A stretch of 64,000 nucleotides of DNA from Hydrangea macrophylla. Its lineage: Eukaryota > Streptophyta > Magnoliopsida > Cornales > Hydrangeaceae. The stretch spans positions 31,536,218 to 31,600,217 of the forward strand of contig CM066982.1 in assembly GCA_033977485.1 (NCBI GenBank). Direction: 5' to 3'. Below, piece after piece: positions 1 to 11,188 of this stretch. The position numbers were made by a program, and so were the translations under genes. Position 1 is the stretch's first letter. Each line of letters opens with the position of its first letter. Under the pieces are notes generated by a model, which was given only the letters and a program-made list of their open reading frames with translations, searched no databases and had not been told where the DNA came from.

Positions 1-39
1 TGACATCATATGAAGATACTCGTAAGACCAAATCTGTAA

Positions 40-81
<42 letters not shown>

Positions 82-1623
82 GTAAGGGTCACAGTCTTTT
101 AAAACATTGATTGACAGCGAAATAAAAGTAAAAAAAAAAAGAAGAAAATAAGAATGTACCTCCCATGCCCTCCAGAAGCCGGCGATGGAGGCTGGGCAAT
201 CCCGGGATATCTCTCCCATGTGCCTATATAAGATGGCCAACCCAGCACCAGCCCAATCGTACTGGTAAATTTGGTCCATGTGCTCCAAAGACCCCACCAG
301 CGCCACGGAGATCCGATCTCCCTTGGTGCTCAACAGAGAGCACCCTAGTACGTACATCAAGAAGCCCCGAGTCATCTGCTCATCAGTGAAGCCCTGTCGA
401 CCCCTAAATGTGTCCATGAACCACTTGGCCGTGACCAAGGGCTCCTCCGGGACTGCTCCGAGTAACACATGCACCTGATCCCACTCAGTGACTATATCCA
501 AAAATCGTAAGAGCTCTCCTCCAAATGGGATCCCCGTAATCATGCTGAAGTCCAGGGGAGTCATCGTCATGTCTCCAAAGTCGAAGTGGAAGGTGTTGGT
601 GGTATCCCACCACCTCTCTGCCAGTGCATGGATCTGTCGCAGGTTGTTGGAGCTCTTCGTCAAGAGTTTGATGAAGTCTCCGAAACCTGCAGCCCTGATG
701 AATCCCTGCACCGTCTCGTTCAGCTCCCCGAACCAAGCAAAGCCATGAACCAGACTGCCGTGCCCTTTCAACACGTCCTACGAAAACTGCAAAAGTTGAA
801 AGATTCAAGATCAGTGAATGAATAAAGAAAGAAAAAGTAGAAAATATATATATGTATATATACAATGAAAAATGGAAAGAAAAGAAGAAGCGATGATAAT
901 AAAAGAGGGGATAAAAAAAAGAAGAGAGTTCAGAGCACTCGCAAAAATTCCATAAGCACAAGCATTTTGATTCTCCATATTCATTAAAGGTTTAGTCGTC
1001 ATTCGCAAGATTATGAAAATAATAATAAAAAGAGAAGAAAGAAAAGAAGTGAATTGAAATGTTGAATGACTAAAGATGAGCATTTGGAACTCTTGGGAAA
1101 TTCCACAAATACAACATCCACATTCGTAAAGGGTTTTATTGACATGCATAAGATTTACGAGGTTTCAAAAAAAATTTCAAAAAAGGGCATTAGTTAGAAA
1201 TATAAATGAATAAAAGGGCAATCAGAACACCCAGGAAATTCCGTAAGCGTGGCATACTCATTCATATAAAGTTTAGCATGAAAAATTCATTTGTCACATA
1301 CCCATTCATAATTTTCATAGGAAGTAAGACAGAGAATACAAAAACTTTTGAGCATTGATTAAGCATTTGAACGCTGGAGAGCGCTACGAGCATAGCATTT
1401 GCATTAGAAATAAGGCATTTGAAGTTGTATTGATTACACATTGCATTCATAAAGTTCATACAGCATAAGAATTACAAGAGGAGAAAAGAGAGGGGGCGTT
1501 TACCTTGTGCTTGAATGCGCGGGCAGACAAATTCTCGTCCGGATCCTGGAGCAAGAGTGTAGCATCGGGGTTGGGGGTGGCTCGATACTTCGCATTCTTC
1601 CTACTGCCCGAACCGCTCGCCAT
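1..1623 (-). CDS. Plant mobile domain (PMD, MAIN-like) protein, three exons, partial at window edge
   Basis: Minus-strand spliced gene. Exon 1 is 1623-1504 (ATG at 1623, 40 codons), exon 2 is 777-160 (206 codons) and exon 3 is 33-1 (11 codons, continues outside the window). Introns show GT donors at 1503 and 159 and AG acceptors ending at 778 and 34; the second acceptor follows a long CT tract. Codon phase is kept across both junctions and no stop interrupts the 257 residues. Recognisable PMD motifs are RWWDTTNTFHF (about 95-105), GDMTMTPLDF (108-117) and ITGIPFGG (120-127), and exon 3 gives a WSYEYL motif. PMD proteins include MAIN and MAIL1, nuclear proteins linked to silencing and genome stability; many PMD copies are carried by transposons. 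Exon 2 is clearly more GC-rich than its surroundings. The gene lies antisense upstream of an Ogre-like 3' LTR, so it is probably retroelement-borne, though a captured host gene is possible. The exon model is inferred without transcript data. Confidence 0.82.
44..76. repeat. (GA)n microsatellite in PMD intron 2
   Basis: Simple dinucleotide repeat. On the minus strand it is a CT tract ending 10 bases before the intron 2 acceptor, so it probably acts as the polypyrimidine tract of that intron. Confidence 0.9.
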
Positions 1624-1857
1624 GATCTGTCAAAGAATAAAAAGGAATTCGTGGTTAGATTCATGAAAAATTTATAAAAACAATAAAAATAATGAGAATA
1701 ATATAAGTTTTAATTTAGCTGAACTAACCTGTGAGTTCTGGAGATCAATAAAAAAGAGAAGAGAGGATGGGGGAAAATTTCTCCAGAGAGGATTCGGTTT
1801 GGAAAGGTTTTGGGAGAATAAAATGAAATAAAATATAACTCTGCGTATAAGCTTATG

Positions 1858-2003
1858 CCGCTCAAATGCGGCATTCGGTATTCGTGTTCGGCAGTCAGTG
1901 AAGTGCCGTGCGGGACTCTCTGAATGCCGTAGCTATATTCCGTGAATGCCGCGCGACAGTCACGGACTGCCGCAAAATCCAGCGTGTGCCGCATTTGAGG
2001 CGG
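1858..2003. repeat. GCCG-rich box with terminal inverted repeats, upstream of the PMD gene
   Basis: A 146-bp segment bounded by inverted repeats: CCGCTCAAATGCGGCA at 1858-1873 and the near-complement TGCCGCATTTGAGGCGG at 1987-2003. The interior holds about seven TGCCG/CGGCA motifs spaced roughly 20 bp apart. It starts about 235 bp upstream of the PMD start codon. The same motif cluster occurs at 3840-4080 in the LTR upstream of its TATA box. It may be a promoter module or a small foldback element; I see no clear target duplication. Confidence 0.6.
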
Positions 2004-2159
2004 TTACCAGACCCTTCATTTTCCGCCCAAAATTCAAATTGGGTCCCGAAAAATTGAATTTAAACCCATAAAATTTGCCCTCATTGTGCTATTGACCCCC
2101 GGAGATGGTTTTTAGGACCAAACTGGTTCTCGATTTTGTGAAGTTGAAATAAATTTGAG

Positions 2160-2410
2160 TATGTGGACCCCAAATTTTAAAAATTGAAATCAACTTGAGT
2201 TTGTGGGCTCCAGATTTTGAAAGTTTGAAACAAATTGGAGTTTGTGGACTCCAAATTTTGAATCGAATTGAATTTGAGTCTGTGGGCTCCAAAATTAAAA
2301 AAAAAAGTGAATTGAAAATGAGTCTGTTGATGCCAAAATTTTGAATTAAACTAAATTTGAGTCTGTGGGCTCCAAATTACAAAAAGTTGAATTGAATTTG
2401 AGTCTGTTCA
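2160..2410. repeat. Tandem repeat, ~40-bp unit, six copies
   Basis: Imperfect copies of a unit containing TGTGGGCTCCAAATTTTGAA followed by TTGAATTTGAGTC. Copies begin near 2162, 2201, 2241, 2281, 2323 and 2363. The tract lies in the non-coding internal region between the PMD gene and the 3' LTR, where Tat/Ogre-lineage elements often carry tandem repeats. Confidence 0.8.
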
Positions 2411-2429
2411 ACCCCAGAGTCATCTGAAT

Positions 2430-3190
2430 ATGGTTGCAGATTCGCATTCTCGGTTCTCGTAACATATTTGCATTAACCCTCGTTTTGTGAATCTAACAAA
2501 TTTATATTCTCAATCCTCGTAACAGATTTATGTTGATCCTTTAGAGTGTAACGGATTTGCACTCTCGGTTCTCGTAGCAGATTTGCGTTAACCCTCGTTT
2601 TGTGAATATAACGGATTTATATTCTTGATCCATGTAACAGGTTTATGTTGATCCTTTAGAGTGTAACGAATTTGCACTCTCCATTCTCATAGTAGATTTA
2701 CGTTAATCCCCGTTTTGTGAATATAACGGATTTGTATTCTCGATCCTCGTAACGAATTTACTTTGATTCTTTATAGTGTAACGGATTTGCATTCTCAGTT
2801 CTCGCGACAGATTTGCGTTAACCCTCATTTTGAGAATATAATAGATTTATATTCTCGATCCTCATAATAGATTTACATTGATCCTTTAAAGTGTAACGGA
2901 TTTGCATTCTCGGTTCTCGCAACATATTTGCGTTAACCCCCGTTTTGGGAATATAACAGATTTATATTTTCGATCCTCGTAATAGATTTACATTGATCCT
3001 TTAGAGTGTAATGGATTTGCATTCTCGGTTCTCACAACAAATTTGCGTTAACCCTCGTTTTGGGAATATAATGGATTTATATTCCCGATCCTCGTAACAA
3101 ATTTATGTTGATCCTTTAGAGTGTAACGGATTCGCACTCTCGGTTCTCGCAATAAATTTGCGTTAACCCTATTTTTGGGAAGTTAGAAAT
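2430..3190. repeat. Tandem repeat, ~115-bp dimeric unit, six to seven copies
   Basis: CCTTTAGAGTGTAAC recurs near 2539, 2654, 2769, 2884, 2999 and 3114, a steady 115-bp period. Each unit is two related ~57-bp halves, one with GATTTGCATTCTCGGTTCTC and one with GATTTATATTCTCGATCCTC. The head-to-tail dimers look like a young satellite arising in the 3' untranslated region of an Ogre/Tat-like element. Confidence 0.88.
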
Positions 3191-3639
3191 GCATTTTCTT
3201 GACCCGTGCAATGAATCTTTGCATCGATCAACATTTAGTAATCTTCTCTGGCTAACGCATCATGAAATGTGTGTCACATATAGAGAAGACATGATATAGA
3301 GTAAGCATGACAATTGCTCGGGCGAGTTTATTTGAAAATACCATTGCATGAGCATGTGCATCGTGACAGGATAGGAGTATTCATCCGTATGATTACTTAT
3401 GCTTATGTGTGTTTGACTCCTGTCCAAACTACGTCTTGATCTGATTCTTAATGGGATATGTAGGCAGCTCATCATAGAGCATGACCAATTAGAATTTTGT
3501 TGCGCGCATGCTTTCTTTTTGCGACGCATTTTGTTTTTACCTGAACCCGACAGTTTGGTCAAAGGCTTGTCTTCATACAGGCTTCAACATTCACTTGTGG
3601 TTCACGTTGTTCCACGAGCTCCGTCGAAGAGGGGCAAAC
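3191..3639 (+). other. 3' untranslated end and polypurine tract of an Ogre/Tat-like element
   Basis: No coding potential. It contains the box GATCTGATTCTTAATGGGAT followed by ATGTAGGCAGCTC near 3439-3470. The same box sits at about 34273-34305 before another Ogre-like LTR and, inverted, near 53790. It ends in the purine tract AAGAGGGGCAAAC at 3627-3639, immediately before the LTR. This layout sets plus-strand polarity for the element. Confidence 0.7.
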
Positions 3640-6411
3640 TATAGATACCCCAATTTTGACCAAACGTCGAGTTAAGGGGAGTGTTACTTCCGAATCCGAT
3701 GATGACAATGTCCGGCTAATCTAGGACTTCTAAAGATAATTAAGCTCTTCGAAAGACTCTCCAACCGAAACAAAAAGTAAAAAAAAAAAAAAAAGAAAGA
3801 AAAAAAGGAAAAATGAAGCAGAACGGCACTTGAGCCAATTTGCGGCAGTCACGGGTTGCCGATGTGGCACTCCCTGACTGCCGGACCGGCTGTCAGTGAG
3901 AACCGCACCGGTAGTCACCAACTGCTGTCTGTTCATATCAAGTGCCGTTAAAAAATTATTTTAAAAAAAAATGGCAGTCCCTGGAGTTGTCTGCCGCATT
4001 CATGGAATGCCACAACAGCGTTCATTGAGTGCCGCACAGCGGTCACTGAATGTCATTCCGACATTCAACGAGTGTCGCTTCCATCTAAATTGAGTGCTGC
4101 GTTTTTGTAACAGCCAGCTGTAATCCAGCACATTTTGTACCACCAAAGGACAGTCCGAATTAGGGTTTTCTGCTCTAAAATGACTGAAATACCCCTTCAA
4201 ATTTATCTATAAATAGAGGATGAATATCCTCATGCAAAGGGTTGGAATTTTTCTTTGAATCTTGAGGTTGTATTAGTTTTCCAAGTCCTAAAACTTTCAA
4301 AATTTCTTCTCTAAATACAATTAGAAGTGAGTTTTAGATGAGTCAAAGAGGGTGGAAAGCTTGATTAGTCTTTGGAAGTTCTTCAAAATCACAAAGTTGA
4401 GGATATTTTGGAGGTAAAACTTTAAGTTCATTAGTCCTAATTATATTGTAATCACAAATATACATAGAGTCTTTGAATTTTCTTTTTTTTCTTCCTTTTA
4501 ATCTTTGAGATTCATAAGATCCTCAATGTCTTACTTGAATCCTTACTCGAAGTCCTTTAATTCTTTTGTAAGCTCATGATTTACAAGAAGATTGAAGTTG
4601 ATATTAGTACACTTGATTAATAAATCTAAGCCTATCTTCATGGTTTAGGTGTGTTATGTTTAGCTCTCATGGAATTTCTCCATATTTCTTTGAGACTTTC
4701 AAGAGCCAAAATTTATGGCTCATGGATGAAATTAATTAACAAAGTTGTATTTGATAAATGATGCAGTGAGTTCACAATCTGTTTTTGATCATAGATTTTT
4801 TAGTTAAACATCGAACCATTGGAAGTGAATGAAACCAATGGAAAAGTATTTATAACTCCACGTTCTACCACTATAATATTTTTTAAGGAAGTTTCATGTT
4901 TAGAGTGGTTTGGTCAAGGGTTTTGTGGAACAACTATAATCTGTCTAGAGTTTCAGAACAGTAACACTCTTTTGAAATATGCAAATAAGAACCTTAATCA
5001 AGCGTTCTTGACACAAAATAAATTTTTCTAAGTATTTTAATGTGTTAGGAAGCTACCCTAAAAAGACCAAAGCATTTATAATTTTTTTACTATTTTTATA
5101 AAATCATACAAAAACTCTAGAGGGAGAGTTGTAAGTCCCTGAGTGATGTCTAGTGTTTGTCCAATTCCCTGAGATCTAACCATTCAAACCTCGATTTTCT
5201 TTTTGGGTTAGAAACTAGACTCACAAAGGTCTCTTGTGCCCAAGAATCACTGACATCAAACCATTAGAAGCATCCCTTTCATTTCCTTGAAGTTTGGGTC
5301 TACTTGCTGAAATTTTAGTATTCTGGAATAGTTTTTGATATGTCTTGTGAACAATGGTCCCAATGGTCTTCTCATGATTTCGGACTTGAACCGTGTACTA
5401 ATAATGATTAGTTAAGTCTAAATCCAGAGTCTAAGTGGTCCAAGTCAATGAATAGCTTATGGCTTATTTTTGTTCATAATCATGTATCCATGTACATTCA
5501 TGCATGTGGCCTAATACTTGTAATTAAAATACATCCTTTCTTGTTAGGGTTTAAATTACACTCAGTAGAACTTAACCATGGATTCCTCATAATTATGTTG
5601 GGATTACTTCATTCCTATGTGGACATTGTATCGGCTCCTATTTGAGACTTACATATCTATAGAAGTGATGTCTCCCCAACTACTTAGGAGGGCTTCATAG
5701 TTATGATTCTCCCATATTTGATAGATTTAGGCTAGAATTTTAAGATTATTGCTTAAGACTTGGGTATTATATTTGGAGCATGTGTACTAACCTTTGTTTT
5801 GCAGCGCATTTGAGGTACAATTTCTCAACCCTTTCCTTAGTTTATTTAATTCCTTGATTTTATTGATTTTATGATCTCATGCGCGACACCTTAGAATTAG
5901 GATCTTGCCTTATGTGAATATATGTGATTAGAGACCTTTTCTTAGGTTTTACTTTCTATTTGTATGCATTGCACATTTAATATTTGCGACATGGATCCCG
6001 GGTAAGTTCTATAGTTCCCTATTTGCATATCATATTATTTGCTACTTGAATTATGTGGTTTTATATAATATTTTATCACTTGCAATCTTACACCCTTTTA
6101 GACATGCTTTTGTAATGTATATTTATACATATGTATCAGTTGAGGGCATGCTTAGATTATTAATTAGATTAAAAGGATGTTAAGTAGAGGCCTATCATAA
6201 GATAGGATGAGAGGGGGTGTTTTAGTCCGATGGGCTCCTTCCCCTCTCATTCTATAATCCCCGGACCTAGAAAATCTCTGGTTTCTTAAAAGATCAGTTT
6301 GCTTTAAAATGGTTTCTTAATTTTTCTTTTAAAATTAAGTGGCGACTCTTGGTATTAAATTTGGAAAATGTTTTAGAATTAAAAAGTTGTGGGCCCAAAT
6401 GCCGGTATACA
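3640..6411 (+). mobile_element. 3' LTR of an Ogre/Tat-like Ty3/gypsy element (about 2.77 kb)
   Basis: Starts TATAGATACCCCAATTTTGA directly after a polypurine tract. The same opening is seen at 9397, and a related one at 23682, 34467 and (minus) 53626. It holds a GCCG motif cluster (3840-4080), a TATA box (4207-4216), a long AT-rich transcribed leader, and near its end TTTTAGTCCGATGGGCTCCT then AAGTGGCGACTCT. The end of the LTR at 23682 has equivalent motifs. The canonical terminal TG reads TA here. The right end is abrupt at about 6411, where a minus-strand gypsy fragment begins. Short open frames inside look like chance. Confidence 0.68.
4207..4216 (+). promoter_or_regulatory. LTR TATA box
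   Basis: CTATAAATAG about 570 bp into the LTR, followed by a GATGAATATCC leader that is also seen at about 10057 in the related LTR. Probable core promoter for element transcription. Confidence 0.6.
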
Positions 6412-9396
6412 CAAGTAGTTCCATCCATCTTCGTTGTCACAAGTTTAACTCCTTTTGAGAGAATAGGTACCTTAAACATTTATGATTCGAGAATAGATCG
6501 AACTTCTCTCCATATAAGTAGTGTCTCCAAATCTTCAGGGCAAACTCGATTGCAGCTAGTTCTAAGTCATGCATTGGATAATTCTTCTCATGTGGTTTCA
6601 ATTATCTTGATCTGTATGCAATAACATTCTCGTCTTATATTAGCACACACCAAGTCCTTGGTGTGATGCGTCATTGTAGATTGTGAATCGTTCTCCACTT
6701 TTGGGTATTGTAAGTACTGGTGCTGAGGTCAGTCTCTCTTTCAATTCCCGAAATGCATCCTTATGCTATCTGTCCATTCATACTTCATCTCTTTCCTTGT
6801 CAGGCTCATCAACGGTCCTACGATCTTGGAGAATCCTTCCACAAATCGCTGGTAATATCCAACCAATCCAACAAAACTCTTAACTTCAGTCGCGTTGGTC
6901 GGTGTATTCTAGCTCAAGATTGCATCGACCTTAGATGAGTCTACAAAAATTCCATCCTGTGGTATCATATATATTCTGAGAATTTGACTGCCTGAAGCCA
7001 GAATTCACACTTACTGAACTTCGCATACAGATTGTTGTCTCGGAGAGTGTGTAGAGCAATTTGTAGATGCTTCTTGTACTCTTCATTGATTTAATCAAGA
7101 TAAGGTTTGAATACTCTATTCATTAGGTCCATAAATACTGTCGAGGCATTGGTCAATCCAAAGACATCACTAGAAACTCATACTGTCCATACCTTATCCT
7201 GAAAGCACTCTTCGAGATATCTTCCGATCGACTAGCAATTGGTCATAACCTGGATGTAAATTGATCTTCGAGAATACCCCTGATCCTTGTAATTGATCGA
7301 GCAGGTCGTGTATCCGAGGATGTGGATATCTATTCTTGATTTTGACCTTATTCAGCTCTCTATAGTCGATATAGAGTCATAAATCTCCGTCCTTCTTCAC
7401 AAATAGCACAGGTGCTCCCCAAGGTGACATACTCGGGTGAACAAAACCTAAGTCTTCAAGTTCCTGAACTTACTTCTTCAACTCTTGCATCTCTATTGCT
7501 GCCATTCGATACGGAGTTTTGGAAATTGGCAACGTTTTGGGTGATAGCTTAATGCAGAAGTCTATCTCTCTCTTTGGCGAAAGTCCTGAGATATCTCGAA
7601 ACACGTCTTCAAAATCTTAAATAACGAGGATCTGGTTGATAGTAAGCTCTGTGCTTAAAGCCTCGATCATGGCAAAATAGCTCGTAAGAAATATATTGAT
7701 CAACGGTTGACACTAAAATTCAATCTGCAGATAACAAGGTATCGAAAAAACAATGGTCTGACCAACACAATCTAGTTTGGCACCATAATTAGTAAGCCAA
7801 TCCATTCCTAGGATCACGTGAACTCGAACATTGACAAGGCTATCAAGTCTGCCAGGAGATTTCTATCTTCTAGGGTTAAGGGACAATCCTTGTACACCTT
7901 ACCTAACTTAACAGATGCTCCCAAGGGTGAAACAACATTAAGGGTCAGCTCAAGTGCAAGGGATACAATACCCAAATCATGCACGATCTTAATAGCTATG
8001 AAAGAACGGGCAGCACCGGTATCAAATAAAGCTCTAACTTGACTGTGAAATAAAATGAGTGTACCTTCAAAGTTCTTCTATTCCTCAGCATTGTATCCTA
8101 CATTATCAAGGATGATGGCATTCACCCTAATCTGTCCTTGCTGTCCTTGTTGTCCCAAAGCAGGCACTTTATAGTAGCCTCCATGAGTTGCTTGGCAATC
8201 CTTTTATGTGACCAGGCTTGTTACAGTTATGGCAGATGAGATCATTATGACCGTTGGTCTTGGGAGCTATGTAATACCTTGTAATGTGTCAAGACACTCC
8301 ACAGTTGAAGCATCCATCAGTGTTCTGTCGTTGGGTGGTAGCGGTGCTTGAGGTGGTTCTCGCTGTTGGTTTTGCTATTGAGAAAAGTTGGCTTGAGGCT
8401 TCCTTGTTCAGTCCTAAGTGCACTTGTTTTCCTGGTAGTTGTTAGTCTGGGGCTTCCATCCTGGATTATTCTGGGGTGGCTGATCAGAAAAGTTCCTCTG
8501 TTGGAAGGTTCTAGGAGTAGGTCGATTTGTTTGTGGTCCTTTTAAGGGTAAGCATCCTTTTCCAAACTTGAAGTAAGACAGACTATCCCTTCAAATGTCT
8601 AGCCCAAATGGCCTATCATCATGTGTCGGAGGTGTGGGATGAGTCCTTGGTGGAATCACTTGACCTTCTTGGTGGGGTTATCTATCATTTATGGAGCGAA
8701 ACAAGAAAGTCACTCGAATTGTGTGGTGTATTCTCTAACCGTCCAGTTCCCTTGAGCTAGGCTCAGAAAATTCCTTTCTTGCTGATCTCTTTCATCCTCA
8801 AGGAAATACTTCTCGAGATATCAAGTCTTGAATGCTTCCCAAGGCATTCTCCTTGAAACATCGATCCCAACTGTGGCTCTCTCAACCTCCCACCAGTCTA
8901 TGGTGGAGTAAGTCAGTTGAAATATAGTTAGACGTCTCTTGTCAAGATCGCTGCATTCTAGGGCTTTAAAAATTAGCTCCAACTCTCGTATCCATTGTGC
9001 AGCCTTCCACGATTCTGACATGCCATCAAATTTCTTAGGTCATAGGCCACAGAATCGTTCCAATAGCTTATTGTTCGTCAACCTCGGAGGAGCAATGTGG
9101 TTGTTGCCATTGTTGCCATTGTTAGGTCGATGGGTGGCGTTGTTGTAGGTATCGCCAACTTGTTCCATCCATTGCATGAATGCTTTGAAGACTCTGATTG
9201 GGTCCATACACTCAGGAATGGGTGCTCCTAGTCGCGCTTGATATCTCGTGTTCCTAGCTATAGTGTTCCGTGTGAGGTGCACCTATGAAAGATCTAATGA
9301 TTAGCTGGAAATCTTCTCGGGGAAACAACTATAAAATAAAGCAACGAAAGGCATAACACGGATTTAAATCAAAAACATGACATAATAATGAGATGA
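6412..9396 (-). mobile_element. Ty3/gypsy internal fragment (gag to RNase H), no LTRs
   Basis: Minus-strand internal region flanked on both sides by unrelated plus-strand Ogre-like LTR sequence. Reading right to left: a short leader (9396-9283), gag, two zinc knuckles, protease, reverse transcriptase and RNase H, cut off at 6412. Integrase, LTRs, primer site and polypurine tract are absent. The gag resembles that of the element at 35164-45594, so they may belong to one lineage. Confidence 0.85.
6413..9282 (-). pseudogene. Degenerate Ty3/gypsy gag-pol polyprotein
   Basis: Starts at ATG 9282. Gag motifs include WKAAQWIRELELIF and FQLTYSTIDWWE (9021-8890). Two zinc-knuckle remnants, CFNCG and ICHNCNKPGH, lie near 8310-8220. 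Protease shows ALFDTGAARSFIA near 8040-8000 and VILGMDWL near 7805. RT shows [20 protein letters not shown] (7450-7390), [16 protein letters not shown] and [15 protein letters not shown]. RNase H shows the segment ending ALKIWRHYLYGEKF (~6530-6490) and a QKELNL motif near 6440. Stops and frameshifts are frequent. The catalytic FIDDILVYS block between VFKPYLD and EEYKKHL (about 7110-7085) is missing, so the RT is dead. Function of the intact family: copying element RNA to DNA in cytoplasmic particles. Confidence 0.88.
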
Positions 9397-10600
9397 TATA
9401 GACACCCCGATTTTGACCAACCGTCAAATTTAGGGGGTTGTTATCTCCAAGACCAATGATGACAATATCTGAATAATTTGGGTTTCTAGCTGTTCGAAAA
9501 GCTCTTTAATTTCAAAAAATGAAATTAATTAAGAAAGAAAGAAAAAAAAAGAGGGAGAAAAAAGGGAAGAACATGAGAAAAAGGATAAACACGGCACGCA
9601 GTGAGCTTTGCAACGATAATGTGGTGCCATAGCGGCATACACTGAATGTCGTCACAGTAATCAAGGAGCGCCACATGGCGATCACTGACTGTTGCAGACA
9701 ACTCGGTGAATGCCATAATAGGATCAGTTTGGAAAGCAAAAAGAAAAGAAAAAGAATAAGAAAGAGAAAAATAAATCGAAAACAAAACAAAATGTGGTGC
9801 TCAAAAAGACGGCAGTCCGCGAGTTGTCTATAGAACTCACTAAGTGCTAGAGCGGCACTCAATGAGTGATGTACGGCTATTGTTAAATGTCATTCTAGCA
9901 TTCTCAGAGTGTCGCAGATAACTCTTCCGAGTTTTCATTTTTTAACAACCTGCTTTTAAAATAGTACGCATTGTACCATCAAAATTGCTTTTAGGATTAG
10001 GGTTTTACCCCCAAATTTTACTAAAATGGCCTTTAAAATTGATCTACATAAAAAGATGAATATCCCCATTACAAGGGAGGATTCTTGAACAACTTCTTGA
10101 GATAATTAGGAGACAATTGAGAGAATCTTGGAGAGATTTAAGAAAATAGAAAAGAAATCATTGCAAGGGATGGAAGAAGAGCTTAGAGTTCCTTTTGAAG
10201 ACCTTCAAACCACAAAGAAGTTGAGGATAATTGGAGGTAACCTCTATTCTTAATTAGTTCTTAGTTCAAGTTCAATCACAATTTATAGAACTCCTTAGGA
10301 TCTTTTACACATTTTTCAAAAGTCTCTTCCCACCTCATTTCATCACATACCACTTGAATTGTGATTGACCTCTCTTTTTTTGTGTTTGCTGATTTGGATC
10401 TAAATAAATTTAGGTTTAAGATCAAATAAGTTCTAAAGTGAAGTCTAACTTGGAATATCATTGGATTTTGATTTCATCTCCTTTTGTTTATATTCCTCTC
10501 TTGGGATTCATGAGATCTTCAATATCTCATTTGGTTCCCTTGAGTTTGATCCTTTAAATTTGTTTTTCACGAGTCATGTATGAAAGAATTTGTATCCATA
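9397..10600 (+). mobile_element. Ogre/Tat-like LTR fragment, 5' part
   Basis: Opens TATAGACACCCCGATTTTGA and is collinear with the LTR at 3640: the AATGATGACAATATCTGAAT stretch, a GCCG-type motif region (9590-9910), the TAGGGTTTTACCCCC stretch, a degenerate TATA, GATGAATATCCCC, and GAAGTTGAGGATAATTGGAGG. No polypurine tract precedes it and no LTR end is seen; the right limit (~10600) is approximate. It is clearly diverged from the 3640 copy, so the two are probably not a pair. Confidence 0.62.
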
Positions 10601-10609
10601 CATTTCTTT

Positions 10610-11188
10610 ATATCAAGCTTTTATATGCTGAGCAGTCATTCATATGCAAGTTTCTGAGAGATTTTCATTCATGAATGTAAACCCGTGTGAGAATTGAGTC
10701 AAAGCTATGAATTTCAAATTACAATAGTCTAAACAACTCATATCAAGGTTTAATGCATAATTGTTAACTTCACACACACACAAGGATGCATGAATGTGAT
10801 ACATATGATGTAATTATCTTAGTGGTGCGAAGAGCGTGTTGATATTTTTCATTTGTTTAAGAATGATAGATCCTTGTAGATCATAATTTTCAGTCCATAA
10901 AGAGAGAGTAATTTGGAAGTTCTTATCTTTTATTTTTAAAACATGAATTTTGTGGGTATAGTCATTGCAAACCTGCACGAGACAACACTCGTCCACAAGG
11001 GGAACGTAGGGGTTTAACGGCTTGTTGCATATGCTAACTGTAATCGCGATTCCTACGACAGTTAGTTAGTTATTTTCTTTTTGATTAGTTTAGATTAGTT
11101 GTTTTCCATTTGTCATTGTAGTTTAATTTTTCTTGTTTTAGTTTCTGCTTTATAACTAGGGACTAGCAATATACTAGTTGGGGGGTTT
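10610..11188 (+). mobile_element. 3' internal region of an old Athila/Tat-like element
   Basis: Inverted match to 13357-13870 inside the young element. Shared landmarks include ACATGAATTTTGTGGGTA, ACGAGACAACACTCGTCCAC, GGCTTGTTGCATATGCTAA, AATCGCGATTCCT and GGGACTAGCAA followed by CTAGTTGGGGGGT, the polypurine tract at about 11176-11186. It is non-coding and marks the plus-strand 3' end of an older relative. The left boundary with the Ogre-like LTR is approximate. Confidence 0.72.

Noticed and set aside
485..961. 158-codon minus-strand frame across PMD exon 2 and intron 1
   Set aside because: It runs in the wrong frame over the exon and through AT-rich intron; the spliced PMD model fits far better.
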